From Planctomycetota bacterium (GTDB taxonomy: Bacteria; Planctomycetota; Phycisphaerae; UBA1845; UTPLA1): DNA of 64,000 nt. Where the stretch lies: the NCBI GenBank assembly GCA_015654675.1, contig JAATGM010000005.1:82855-146854 (forward strand). Direction: 5' to 3'. The position numbers were made by a program, and so were the translations under genes. Of this stretch, positions 1-8,139 are shown piece by piece. The notes beneath the pieces were generated by a model. It made no database searches. It was not told the DNA's origin and saw only the letters and a list, made by a program, of their open reading frames with translations. The number at the start of each line of letters is the position of its first letter. Positions within the stretch are counted from its first letter, which is position 1.

Positions 1-675
1 GGAATCGCCGACGGCTGCGTCGAAGCCGGCTGCGCCCTCGTCGGAGGCGAAACCGCTGAGCTACCCGAGCTCTACTCTCCCGGCCACTTCGACCTGGCCG
101 GATTCTCCGTGGGCGTTGTCGATCGCCGCCGCCTGATCGACCCGAAGCGCGTCGAACCCGGCGACATCGTCCTGGGTCTCGCTTCGAGTGGCGTTCACTC
201 CAACGGTTACGCCCTCGCTCGCCACGTCCTCCTCCGCCAGAAAAAGCTCAAGCTCAGCGACATTCCGCGCGGCCTCGACGCCCCGCTCGGCGAAGTCCTC
301 CTGCGACCGACGCGCATCTACGTGCAAGCCGTGCAAGCCGCCCTCGCGCGCTATCGCCGAAAGCGCGTCATCCGCGCCATGGCTCACGTCACCGGTGGCG
401 GGCTGCCCGGGAACTTGCCGCGAGCAGTTCCGCCCGACTGCGACATCGTCATCAAGAAAGGAAGCTGGCCCACGCCACCGATCTTCAATCTCATTCAATC
501 CTGCGGCGTCGCGGAAGACGAGATGTACCGCGTCTTCAACATGGGCATCGGTTTCATCCTCATTGTCGCCCCCACCTTCGCCCGCTCCATCGCCGCCATT
601 CTTAAACGACGCGGCGAAAAGGTTTTCAACATCGGTAGCGTTCGCAAGGGATCCGGTGAGTTCGCCTGGAAGTGA
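1..675 (+). CDS. purM: Phosphoribosylformylglycinamidine cyclo-ligase (AIR synthetase), 3' part
   Basis: This is the C-terminal part of PurM, which closes FGAM to aminoimidazole ribotide with ATP in cytosolic purine synthesis. The gene is cut by the window edge; the frame is open from base 1 and about 224 residues remain. Visible family motifs are VGGETAE near the start, GVHSNGYAL around residues 63-71 and HVTGGGLPGN around residues 130-139, followed by the NMGIGF segment near the end. These belong to the PurM/SelD/ThiL fold, and their order fits PurM rather than SelD. An internal ATG at 109 is not the true start. A likely terminator follows at 698-730. Confidence 0.95.
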   Translation, partial: GIADGCVEAGCALVGGETAELPELYSPGHFDLAGFSVGVVDRRRLIDPKRVEPGDIVLGLASSGVHSNGYALARHVLLRQKKLKLSDIPRGLDAPLGEVLLRPTRIYVQAVQAALARYRRKRVIRAMAHVTGGGLPGNLPRAVPPDCDIVIKKGSWPTPPIFNLIQSCGVAEDEMYRVFNMGIGFILIVAPTFARSIAAILKRRGEKVFNIGSVRKGSGEFAWK

Positions 676-697
676 CACGCGCCTCCGGCTTGTCAAT

Positions 698-730
698 CGC
701 CCTGAAGACGTAAGCTGCCGGGCGTTTTTA
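698..730 (+). terminator. Probable Rho-independent terminator after purM
   Basis: CGCCC at 698-702 can pair with GGGCG at 720-724, followed directly by TTTTTA. The stem is short (5 bp) and the loop long, so this is a moderate call. Its position just after the purM stop supports it. Confidence 0.5.
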
Positions 731-847
731 TCGCTGCGCATCCTTCAAGTTCGGCCTCTGGCTCACGCGACCGTGCTCGCTAGAATGGCGACCCCTCGCT
801 ACGCCCCCGTAGGCGACGAGTAACGCAACTTGGATGGGAGAACCGCC

Positions 848-2215
848 ATGACGATGGCCGAAAAACTGTCAAATTGGGCCGCGGGCCTGAAGTATTCAGA
901 CCTGACCGCTGAAGCCATTCACGAAGTCAAACGCCGCCTGATCGATTCCACGGCAACGGCGCTCGGCGCGTATTCGAGCAAGGCCGCCCAGATCGTCCGC
1001 GGGCTTGCCCTCGAGCGCCCCGCAACAAAGGCCAGTGCCGCGATCATCGGCACCAATAAACGCACCACGCCGGACCTTGCCGCCTTCTGCAACGGGGCCC
1101 ACGTCCGCTACCTCGACTACAACGATACCTATCTTTCCAAGGAACCCGCCCACCCCTCCGACAACATTCCCGCCACGCTGGCCGTCGCCCAGGCCGCCGG
1201 CGCCCCCGGCAAAGACTTCATCCTCGCGACCGTCATCGCCTACGAAATCCAATGCTCGCTCTGCGATGCCGCCAGTCTGCGAAAATACGGCTGGGACCAC
1301 GTCTTCTATGTCGCCCTCGGCAGCGCCCTCGGTGCAAGCCGACTTTGGCGCTCAAAGCCCGATCAGATGGTTCATGCCCTCGGCCTTGCGGGCGTCTGCA
1401 ACATCGCCACGCGCCAGACGCGCACCGGCCAGATCAGTATGTGGAAGGCCTGCGCCGCATCGAATGCCGCCCGCAATGGCGTCTTCGCCGCCGACCTCGC
1501 CCGTCGCGGTTTCACCGGCCCGAACGAAATCTTTGAAGGCCCCAAGGGTGTCTTCAACATGCTCACGGGCGGCCAGTTCAACGTCGAGCTTGGCAGCGAG
1601 TCCGCCGGTTACATGATCAGCAAGACCTATATCAAGTTCTGGCCCGCCGAATACCACGCGCAGTCCGCGATTGACGCCGCGCTCCAGCTTCGCAAGCAGA
1701 TCCGCGATTCGAAGCAGACAGCCGACGACATCATGGGCATCGTCATCGAGAGTTTTGAAGCCGCCGTCAGCATCATCGGTAGCGAACCCGAAAAGTGGCG
1801 GCCCACCAGTCGCGAGACGGCCGACCACTCCATGGGGTACATGGTCTGCGCCGCCCTCTACGACGGCGACGTCACCAAGAAAACCTTCGACCCGAAGCGC
1901 TTCACCGAAAAGAAGGTCCTCGACCTCCTCGATCGCACCCGCATTCGCGAGGCCGACGACCTGAATCCCGGCTACCCCGCCGGAATCCCCAATCGACTCA
2001 TCATCACCATGAAAGATGGCCGCAAGCTCGAAAAGCGGGTCGACTTCCCGCGCGGCCATGCCGGAAACCCCATGTCCGATGACGAAGTGGAGTACAAATT
2101 TCGCACTCTCGCCAAGGGCGTCATCAGCGAGAAAACCCAGAACGCCCTCCTGAAGCAAATGTGGGCAATCGACAAAGCGAAGAACCTCAAAGACGTCTGG
2201 GCCTTCAAGGTCTAG
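848..2215 (+). CDS. MmgE/PrpD family protein
   Basis: A 455-residue protein of the MmgE/PrpD family, which includes 2-methylcitrate dehydratase, cis-aconitate decarboxylase and iminodisuccinate epimerase. Family marks are the early RLIDSTATALGAY segment, NGAHVRYLDYNDTY around residues 83-96, HPSDNIPATLA soon after, and the KFWPAEYHAQSAIDA region in mid protein. The ATG at 848 is preferred because GGGAG lies 7 nt upstream; an in-frame TTG at 830 is possible but lacks such a site. A TAGAAT at 781-786 could be the -10 element. No prpB or prpC neighbours are visible, so the substrate cannot be assigned. The gene stands alone between purM and a lipoprotein gene. Confidence 0.88.
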   Translation: MTMAEKLSNWAAGLKYSDLTAEAIHEVKRRLIDSTATALGAYSSKAAQIVRGLALERPATKASAAIIGTNKRTTPDLAAFCNGAHVRYLDYNDTYLSKEPAHPSDNIPATLAVAQAAGAPGKDFILATVIAYEIQCSLCDAASLRKYGWDHVFYVALGSALGASRLWRSKPDQMVHALGLAGVCNIATRQTRTGQISMWKACAASNAARNGVFAADLARRGFTGPNEIFEGPKGVFNMLTGGQFNVELGSESAGYMISKTYIKFWPAEYHAQSAIDAALQLRKQIRDSKQTADDIMGIVIESFEAAVSIIGSEPEKWRPTSRETADHSMGYMVCAALYDGDVTKKTFDPKRFTEKKVLDLLDRTRIREADDLNPGYPAGIPNRLIITMKDGRKLEKRVDFPRGHAGNPMSDDEVEYKFRTLAKGVISEKTQNALLKQMWAIDKAKNLKDVWAFKV

Positions 2216-2271
2216 CGGGGCCTCACGCCACCGCGTGGACGCCCATCACTGACGAGCTATACTCGCGAGCC

Positions 2272-3027
2272 ATGAAACGATTCGCTATCGCAACGGCCGC
2301 CCTGATCCTGCTGAGCGCCGGATGCAAGGATTCCCGGCGGCTGCCGTCGAAGTCCTGGACCGCGACACCCGGTCCTGTCACCGTCAACGCGGTTGTCCTC
2401 GACGAAAAGGCCGCGCCGCGGCAGGTCGCTCTCGCCATGCTGGACCTGCTTCGCAAATGCCGCGATGTTCGCGGGCAGGGCCTTGCCGATCCCACTCGTG
2501 CCGCCGAGTTCGACGAGACGCGGAACCTCATCCGTCGCCTGGCGGCCCCCGAGGCAATTCATGAGCTAGCTTTGAAGGATCCTCTCAGGGTCATTCCCAA
2601 GGACGTCACCGCGGAGCAGGCCGTTGAGATATTCACCAATTCATGGCCGTCGCTCGTCGCGCGCTACATCAACGGGCTTGCTCCTGAGTCATTGGTTGAG
2701 CAGCTTCCTAATTCGACGTCGGCGCGCGTCATCGTCCGAGCCGACAGTCCCGACGACCGGGCCGTTGTTTCCGATCTGGAAAAGTCATTGGCCGGCCAGC
2801 GCGGTCCGTCCCGCCAGCCCCTGGCTCCCGGCTCCGAAGCATTCAATGCGGCAGTCCGCGATGCGGCGCTGGATCGCGGCGTCGTCGTCCCCATCGAGAC
2901 GCAGATCGAGCTGAGTCTCGTCCGAGAATCCGGATTCTGGCGAGTCAGCCGAATCCAGCTCAATCGAGCAGCCGCCGGTTTCGCGAAAAATCCGGCAACA
3001 ACGACCACGCGGGCTTCAGCCTCTTAA
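2272..3027 (+). CDS. Hypothetical lipoprotein
   Basis: A 251-residue protein with a lipoprotein signal: Lys/Arg at positions 2-3, a hydrophobic stretch, then LLSAGC with the probable lipid-modified Cys at 18. The rest is a soluble exported domain I do not recognise; it contains a charged helical part (residues 40-100) and a C-terminal segment that ends SGFWRVSRIQL, resembling the last strand of small alpha+beta export domains. The frame stays open further upstream into the PrpD gene, but the signal peptide fixes the start at 2272. It lies 56 bp after the PrpD gene and could be co-transcribed. Function unknown. Confidence 0.75.
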   Translation: MKRFAIATAALILLSAGCKDSRRLPSKSWTATPGPVTVNAVVLDEKAAPRQVALAMLDLLRKCRDVRGQGLADPTRAAEFDETRNLIRRLAAPEAIHELALKDPLRVIPKDVTAEQAVEIFTNSWPSLVARYINGLAPESLVEQLPNSTSARVIVRADSPDDRAVVSDLEKSLAGQRGPSRQPLAPGSEAFNAAVRDAALDRGVVVPIETQIELSLVRESGFWRVSRIQLNRAAAGFAKNPATTTTRASAS

Positions 3028-3384
3028 TGCTCTCTGCTCAAATCTGACGCTTCAACTCACCTAATTCCGGACCCAGCTCATCCACTCGGCAATTTCTGCG
3101 CAGTCGGTGCAAATCATGCACCCGCGCTAAAGCTTTTTGACGCTCTGCGCCGATTGCTTGTCTTGCCTATGCATCACAAATTACCCAAGTTAACACTGGC
3201 AGCCGAAGCGATGACAACATCGCTCATCAACGCCAAACGGTTAACCGGGGAATCGGCAAATCCTGCCGCGCAAGGACAGCGCGGAAAACTACAGATCGCA
3301 AGCGGCTTCGACCGGCCAATCGTGGAGACGAATCGCGCCGGTGGGGGGCAGGTCACTGGTTGCCGCGGCACTTCGGAGAACCCC
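3028..3384 (+). other. Intergenic region with three hairpins, leader of B12-fold gene
   Basis: No convincing gene is seen in these 357 bases, although a frame in phase with the downstream gene is open from 3154. Three compact inverted repeats lie in a row: AGCGATG/CATCGCT with a 4-nt loop (3207-3224), the palindrome CGGTTAACCG (3238-3247), and CCGCGC/GCGCGG with a 7-nt loop (3266-3284). This resembles a structured 5' leader rather than coding sequence. No canonical B12 box was found. Confidence 0.5.
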
Positions 3385-4131
3385 ATGCAGTCGTCCCTCT
3401 CGACCGATCGTCTCCTCCAGCAGTACATGGAGCCCCTCATGTCCGGCCGACGCTCGGCCTGCCGGCAGCTCGTCCAGGAGGCCGTCGCCTCCGGATTCGA
3501 GCCGCGCTCGCTCTATCAAAAGCTCATCTGGCCGGCCATGGCCTACGTTGACGAGGCCTATCGCGACGATCGCATCTCGACCGTCACGCAGAATATGGCC
3601 ACCTGCATCAACCGCATCGTCGCCGACCAGCTTCAGCAGCATCTTCCGGCTCGGGCATCCACCGGTCGCCGAGTTCTCATCACCTGCGCCCGTGGCGAAC
3701 AGGAAGAAATCGGCGGCCAGATGTGCGCCGATCTCTTCGAGGCCGACGGCTGGGAAGTCACGTTCATCGGCGGCGGCGTGCCGCACGACGAAATCGTCAC
3801 CCTGATTGGCCAATTGCGCCCCGAGATCATGATGATCTTCGGCAGCAAGCCGCAGGACACCCCCGACGTCCGCGCCCTGATCGACCGAATCCGCGAGATC
3901 GATGCCTGCCCGACCATGAATATCATGGTCTCCGGCGGAGTCTTCACCCGCGCCGACGGACTCTGGAAAGAAGTAAAGGCCGACCTGCTGGCCGAGACCG
4001 CTGTCGAAGCGCTCGACGTGGCCGGAAATGCTGTTCCGCGCACGCCCGACCTGCGCGTGCCCGGGGCACCCAAGAAGCGCCGCCGCCGCCGGAAGCCACC
4101 GCTTCTGACGACGCCCGAAGACGAAAACTAA
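3385..4131 (+). CDS. B12-binding-fold protein lacking the cobalamin-ligating His
   Basis: A 248-residue protein with a helical cap domain (residues about 10-90, similar to the MetH-type B12-binding_2 domain) followed by a Rossmann-like B12-binding domain (about 95-210). In MetH-type proteins the motif is DxHxxG; here the equivalent segment reads GEQEEIG at residues 104-110, so both the Asp and the His are replaced by Glu. The later GG motif (SGGVFT) is kept. The tail is rich in Lys/Arg and Pro. Start: ATG at 3385 with GGAG about 9 nt upstream; the frame is open to 3154 but that part has unlike composition. It may bind cobalamin base-off or another ligand, acting as a sensor or scaffold; the function is inferred only. 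Confidence 0.75.
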   Translation: MQSSLSTDRLLQQYMEPLMSGRRSACRQLVQEAVASGFEPRSLYQKLIWPAMAYVDEAYRDDRISTVTQNMATCINRIVADQLQQHLPARASTGRRVLITCARGEQEEIGGQMCADLFEADGWEVTFIGGGVPHDEIVTLIGQLRPEIMMIFGSKPQDTPDVRALIDRIREIDACPTMNIMVSGGVFTRADGLWKEVKADLLAETAVEALDVAGNAVPRTPDLRVPGAPKKRRRRRKPPLLTTPEDEN

Positions 4132-4183
4132 GCTCACAGCTCTCCGGCTGGTTCTCAGTCGGGAGCCGAGCAGAAGCGAACCT

Positions 4184-4225
4184 ACCGAACCCGCGTCGGC
4201 GATCACGCCGATGCGGGTTTTCGGT
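4184..4225. terminator. Bidirectional hairpin terminator between convergent genes
   Basis: A long near-perfect inverted repeat: the arm at 4184-4201 pairs with 4206-4225 around a 4-nt ATCA loop. It sits between the stop of the B12-fold gene (+) and the end of the hydrolase operon (-), where transcription of both should stop. The T-tract is weak on either side. Confidence 0.65.
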
Positions 4226-4293
4226 AATTCAGTGGCAAGGCCGACCGCAATGCGCGTGCCTACTCGTGGCATGAATCAGACATGATTGGATTG

Positions 4294-5286
4294 TCAGTTC
4301 TGCGGTCGGTTCAACATGAACCGGCGAACAAGATCCGCGATCTCGTCGGCCGCCGTATCGAGGGCAAAGTGCCCCGCATCGAGGATGTGGACCTGCGCCT
4401 TCGGAACGTCACGGCGGTACGCCTCGGGCTCCGTTAGCTGAAACGACAAGTCATATTTTCCCCATAGCACAAGCAGACGCGGCTGCGTCTTTTGCATCCA
4501 TGCCTGCCACTTCGGGTAGGCGTCTACGTTGGTGCGGTAGTCGAAGAATAGGTCACTTTGAATGTCTACCTCGCCCGGTTTGTTCAGAAATGCGTATTCG
4601 TCGGTCCACAGATCGGGGTCGTATTTTTCAGGATTCGGGTCGCTGCCGACGTGACGTGTCCGCGTGGTCTCCAGCGAAAGCAAATTAGTTCGCAGCGCGG
4701 CCTCGTTCGCGGCGCGGTCTGCCCAGAACGCGCGGCGTGTCTTCCAGTTCGCGCCCAGGCCTTCGTTGTGCGCCACCGCATCCTGCACGATCAGGGCTTC
4801 GACGCGATCGGGGTGAGCGAGCGCCATCCGAAATCCGACCGGTCCGCCGTAGTCCTGCATGTATAGGGTGTACTTGGGCAGGTTCAACGCTTCGGTGAAG
4901 TGATCCATCACCTTGGCGATGTTGTCGAAGGTGTATGAGTATTTCTTGGGCGTCGGCGCATCGCTGTGCCCGAAGCCCGGATAGTCGGGCGCGATCATGT
5001 GGAACTGGCTCGCCAGCCGCGTGAGCAGCGGCTCGTACATGCGCGAGGATGATGGCAGCCCGTGAAGCAGCAGAAGGACCGGAGCATCTTTCGGCCCGGC
5101 CTCGCGATAGAAGATGGAGAGGCCGTCGACTTCCACGGAACGGTATGAGACGTGCTGGGCCACCGGCGACTCCTTCGTTTTTGCGAGCACGTTGCCTGAT
5201 TGACTAGGCGCGCCGACAAGACAAAGCCAAGCCAACCAAGGCAATGTCATTCCATTCACCGGTTGAAACGATGACTCTCTCAACAT
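4294..5286 (-). CDS. Alpha/beta hydrolase, epoxide hydrolase/haloalkane dehalogenase type
   Basis: A 330-residue alpha/beta hydrolase. HGLPSSSRMY at residues 75-84 forms the oxyanion region, and the nucleophile elbow MQDYGG places an Asp at 145. An Asp rather than Ser nucleophile points to the epoxide hydrolase/haloalkane dehalogenase branch. GHFALD near residue 306 supplies the catalytic His. A hydrophobic stretch at residues 13-30 suggests export, and Met13 is an alternative start. It is the last gene of a five-gene minus-strand operon; its ATG overlaps the TAA of the aldo/keto reductase by one base (TAATG), so the two are probably translationally coupled. The substrate is not known. Confidence 0.85.
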   Translation of the reverse strand: MLRESSFQPVNGMTLPWLAWLCLVGAPSQSGNVLAKTKESPVAQHVSYRSVEVDGLSIFYREAGPKDAPVLLLLHGLPSSSRMYEPLLTRLASQFHMIAPDYPGFGHSDAPTPKKYSYTFDNIAKVMDHFTEALNLPKYTLYMQDYGGPVGFRMALAHPDRVEALIVQDAVAHNEGLGANWKTRRAFWADRAANEAALRTNLLSLETTRTRHVGSDPNPEKYDPDLWTDEYAFLNKPGEVDIQSDLFFDYRTNVDAYPKWQAWMQKTQPRLLVLWGKYDLSFQLTEPEAYRRDVPKAQVHILDAGHFALDTAADEIADLVRRFMLNRPQN

Positions 5287-6227
5287 TACTTGCCTCTCGG
5301 AATGAACCCCGGGATGCCGGTCTCTACAACAGCATTGAACCTGACCCGCATCGTAATTCCCTCGGTGATCTCCGACATCGCGTCTTCTGGAATGGCCGAG
5401 ACGTCAAAGTTCTCTTTGATGCGATCGGGAGTCTTCGAAGTGGTCAGGAGCGCCGTCCCGCGCTGGATTGCCCAGGCGAGTAAGACCTGTGCAGAGGTCT
5501 TGTTGACTCGCCGGGCGATAGTGGTGATGACCGGGTCATCCAGCAACTTTGGCACACTGCTATGCCCGAGTGCTGCGAATGCTTGCAACACGATGCCATT
5601 CGATTTGCAATAGTTCAAAAGTTCCCATTCAGGCAGGTACGGATGCGACTCGACGTGAACGACCGCCGGCTTGATTCTCGCCGCCTCAACGATTCCCTTC
5701 ACCTGTTCCAGACTGACGTCGGACAAACCGATCGCCTTGCACTTGCCTTCGTCTACCAAGGCCTCCAGCGCCCTCCATGTATCAAGCAACGTCGCCGCTT
5801 TGTCATAGATCACCTTGCCGTTTGCATCTCTTGGGTCTTGCTCTTCTCCGGGCTGGAAGGCAAAGGGGGTGTGGATGAGATAAAGATCGATGAAGTCGAG
5901 TCGAAGTTTCTTGAGACTCGCCTCGAAAGCGGGTTTGACGCGTTCGGGACGGTGATTGTTATTCCAGAGCTTTGTGACGACCACCACGTCCTCCCGCTTA
6001 ATCTTTCCTTCCTTGAACACTTCCTGCATCGCTTCTCCGACCTCGTTTTCAGTTCGGTAGCGTTCCGAAGTGTCGAGCAGACGAAAGCCCGCTTCCAGGG
6101 CCGCCTTGGTAGCGACTCTGGTCGCAACGGGATCGGGAATGAGTGTGCCAAAGCCGAGTGCGGGAATGGCAACCGAGCCGTTGTTGAGGGGGAACTTCGT
6201 GTAGCGAAGGGTGTCTAGGTTTGCCAT
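5286..6227 (-). CDS. Aldo/keto reductase
   Basis: A 313-residue NAD(P)H-dependent oxidoreductase of the aldo/keto reductase superfamily. The catalytic tetrad is visible: Asp52 and Tyr57 in LDTSERY, Lys86 in VVVTKLW and His119 in LYLIHTP. The (beta/alpha)8 pattern continues with GLSDVS, a HVESHPYLP strand and an AWAIQRG motif near the C-terminus. It is soluble and probably cytosolic. Its ATG overlaps the TAA of the upstream mug gene by one base, and its own stop overlaps the next start in the same way. The context with an SDR and a hydrolase suggests carbonyl detoxification or small-molecule metabolism, but no substrate can be given. Confidence 0.9.
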   Translation of the reverse strand: MANLDTLRYTKFPLNNGSVAIPALGFGTLIPDPVATRVATKAALEAGFRLLDTSERYRTENEVGEAMQEVFKEGKIKREDVVVVTKLWNNNHRPERVKPAFEASLKKLRLDFIDLYLIHTPFAFQPGEEQDPRDANGKVIYDKAATLLDTWRALEALVDEGKCKAIGLSDVSLEQVKGIVEAARIKPAVVHVESHPYLPEWELLNYCKSNGIVLQAFAALGHSSVPKLLDDPVITTIARRVNKTSAQVLLAWAIQRGTALLTTSKTPDRIKENFDVSAIPEDAMSEITEGITMRVRFNAVVETGIPGFIPRGK

Positions 6228-6829
6228 TATTTCATTCCTTCATCAATTCTGCGGCGTTCGTGTTGCGCAATGGCCCAGACTCGAAGGGCTCCAAAGAGTT
6301 GCGCGAGGGTCGCGGGCAGGTAGTGGGCATTAAGGCCGCTGGGGTTGGGGAGGACCCAGGCGTGGCTGCCTCCAAAGAGGTCTCTTTGAAGTCCAACGCG
6401 GGCGTCTTTGACGCCGGAGACGACGCGGTAGGGGTGGATGCCGACGAAGGCGACGACCGTCGGGCGCCAGCGTTTGACTTTGGCCTGGAGCCGCCGGCCG
6501 CCGGCGCGAAGTTCGTCGTCCGTGAGTTCATCGGCGCGGGCGGTGGCGCGTTCCACGATGTTGGTAATGCCGAAATGGAGATCGAGAAGGAGTAATCCTT
6601 CGAAGGGTGAAAAGAGGCGCGGAGTAAAGCCACCGGCGTGGAGCGCGGGCCAGAACCGATTACCGGGGCGGCCAAAGTGGCGTCCGATGGCGGCGGTATA
6701 GAGGCCGGGATTGATGCCGGCGAAGAGGACGATGAGGTTCTTGGCGATGAGATCCGGGAGGGGCTTATTGTGCGCGGCGAGGATCTGGGCTTTGGTGGGT
6801 TTCCATGGAGTGGGCAGAGTCCGAGTCAT
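6227..6829 (-). CDS. mug: G/U mismatch-specific uracil-DNA glycosylase
   Basis: A 200-residue Mug/TDG-family glycosylase that removes uracil or related lesions from G:U mismatches. The active-site segment GINPGLY lies at residues 38-44 and the second family motif NPSGLNAHY lies near residue 157; the size matches bacterial Mug (about 170-200). The ATG at 6829 starts 2 nt after the SDR stop; a GTG at 6838, overlapping the SDR gene, is also possible. Its stop overlaps the aldo/keto reductase start by one base. A DNA repair gene inside an oxidoreductase operon is unusual and suggests co-expression, for example under carbonyl or alkylation stress, which is only inference. Confidence 0.9.
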   Translation of the reverse strand: MTRTLPTPWKPTKAQILAAHNKPLPDLIAKNLIVLFAGINPGLYTAAIGRHFGRPGNRFWPALHAGGFTPRLFSPFEGLLLLDLHFGITNIVERATARADELTDDELRAGGRRLQAKVKRWRPTVVAFVGIHPYRVVSGVKDARVGLQRDLFGGSHAWVLPNPSGLNAHYLPATLAQLFGALRVWAIAQHERRRIDEGMK

Positions 6830-6831
6830 CT

Positions 6832-7560
6832 TCACCACCGGCCGAAGTGCGCGCCGCCATCCACTGACAGGATGTCACCGGTGACCGTGGCGGCGTTGGT
6901 CAGATACATGACCGCGTCGGTGATGTCCTTGACCGTCGATGGCCGGCCCATCGGCGACAGACTCTCCATCTCGTCCTTTGGTGTGTCGCGATGCATTGGC
7001 GTGAGGACAACGCCCGGCGCGACGGCGTTCACGCGAATGCCGTCTTTCGCGTACTCCATCGCAAGATGCTGCGTAATTGTTTCAAGGCCGCCTTTGGTAA
7101 ACATTGGCACCGCCGCCGTCACGCCCCGGATCGGATTGCGAGCAAGGGCCGCTGTGATCGTGACGATGCTCCCGCCGGTCTTCTGCGCAAGCATCTGCTT
7201 GATGACCATCTGGGTGAGATAGAAGAAGCCCTCGACGTTCGTCGAGACGAGCGACTTGAAGTCCTCGGCCGTGTAATCGGTAAATGGCTTGGTGAAGAAG
7301 ATACCGGCGTTATTGACCAGTGCGTCGATCGACTTGAAGCGAGAGAGCGCGGTCTCGACGACGTAAGCGGCGATTGCCGGATCGCCGATATGGCCGTCCA
7401 CCAGAGCGACGTGGTCGGAAGCTGCGATCTCCGTGGATTGAGTCATCTGCCGGGAATTGGCAACGACGTTGAATCCGCGCTCGGCAAACGCCTTCACGAG
7501 TCCCGCTCCGATCCCCTGCGAAGCGCCGGTCACGATGGCCGTCTTCTGCGGGACGCCCAT
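6832..7560 (-). CDS. Short-chain dehydrogenase/reductase family protein with altered active site
   Basis: A 242-residue Rossmann-fold protein of the classical SDR superfamily. The nucleotide-binding motif TGASQGIG is at residues 11-18, NNAG at 83-86, and the C-terminal VNAVAPGVVLTPM and VTGDILSVDGG are typical. The active site is not typical: the YxxxK motif reads PMFTK with Lys156 kept but Pro at the Tyr position 152, and the usual catalytic Ser near 138 lies in TAALA. It may bind NAD(P) without normal SDR catalysis, or may use another mechanism. It is second in the operon, 57 bp after the SnoaL-like gene and directly before mug. Confidence 0.85.
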   Translation of the reverse strand: MGVPQKTAIVTGASQGIGAGLVKAFAERGFNVVANSRQMTQSTEIAASDHVALVDGHIGDPAIAAYVVETALSRFKSIDALVNNAGIFFTKPFTDYTAEDFKSLVSTNVEGFFYLTQMVIKQMLAQKTGGSIVTITAALARNPIRGVTAAVPMFTKGGLETITQHLAMEYAKDGIRVNAVAPGVVLTPMHRDTPKDEMESLSPMGRPSTVKDITDAVMYLTNAATVTGDILSVDGGAHFGRW

Positions 7561-7617
7561 GGATGTCTCCTGAATGAAAAAAGCCGCTCACGGATCTAGA
7601 GCAGACGCATCATGCCG

Positions 7618-7989
7618 TTAATGCGCACCATCGTAGAAGAACTGCTCTCGCGTGATCTTGTCGTTCTTGACTGTGTAGAGCCCGACCTCTTCGAGGGTGA
7701 GACGCTCGCCGGTGGATTTGCGGGTGATGTCCAGGGTGAAATAGACGGCAAACTGGCCCTCGGAATCGGTGCCGCCGCAGAAAAACGGGCCGCGTACCTT
7801 CTCGCCGTGGAATGTGTTGACCTCGACCCACCGCTTGGATTTATCGATTACGGGTCGCTTGCCGGCCGTCTCTTTGCCGTCGCCTTCGACGGAAACTATG
7901 TCGGGCGCGTACATCGTCTCCATCACGTCGAAGTTCTTGCCCTGGCTGCACAATTCCACAAACTGGCCGGCGAGGGTTTTCACGCTCAT
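7618..7989 (-). CDS. SnoaL-like / NTF2-fold protein
   Basis: A 123-residue small alpha+beta protein with the NTF2-like layout: an N-terminal helix ending in the ETMYAPD segment, a WVEVNTFHG strand and a C-terminal QFFYDGAH strand. Such cone-shaped domains act as isomerases, hydrolases or binding proteins; no catalytic residue can be named with confidence. A strong GGAGAA site lies about 6 nt before the ATG, so this is the likely first gene of the minus-strand operon that ends with the hydrolase. It has no signal peptide and is probably cytosolic. Confidence 0.75.
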   Translation of the reverse strand: MSVKTLAGQFVELCSQGKNFDVMETMYAPDIVSVEGDGKETAGKRPVIDKSKRWVEVNTFHGEKVRGPFFCGGTDSEGQFAVYFTLDITRKSTGERLTLEEVGLYTVKNDKITREQFFYDGAH

Positions 7990-8139
7990 GAAGTTCTCCT
8001 TCTAAAGAAAGCGATTCGTTGCGGATATCCGCTTTTGATCTAATGCGATGCATTCGCGCCCAACCGCGCTGGGCGACTCGCGAGATCGTAGGTCGCTTGT
8101 GGGAACTCTGACAGCCGCATCATTTCTTTGGAAAACCCA

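Noticed and set aside
3200..3290. Cyclic-di-GMP (GEMM) riboswitch upstream of the B12-fold gene
   Set aside because: The hairpins and a CGCCAAACGG stretch look slightly similar, but the conserved core bases are not all present in order.
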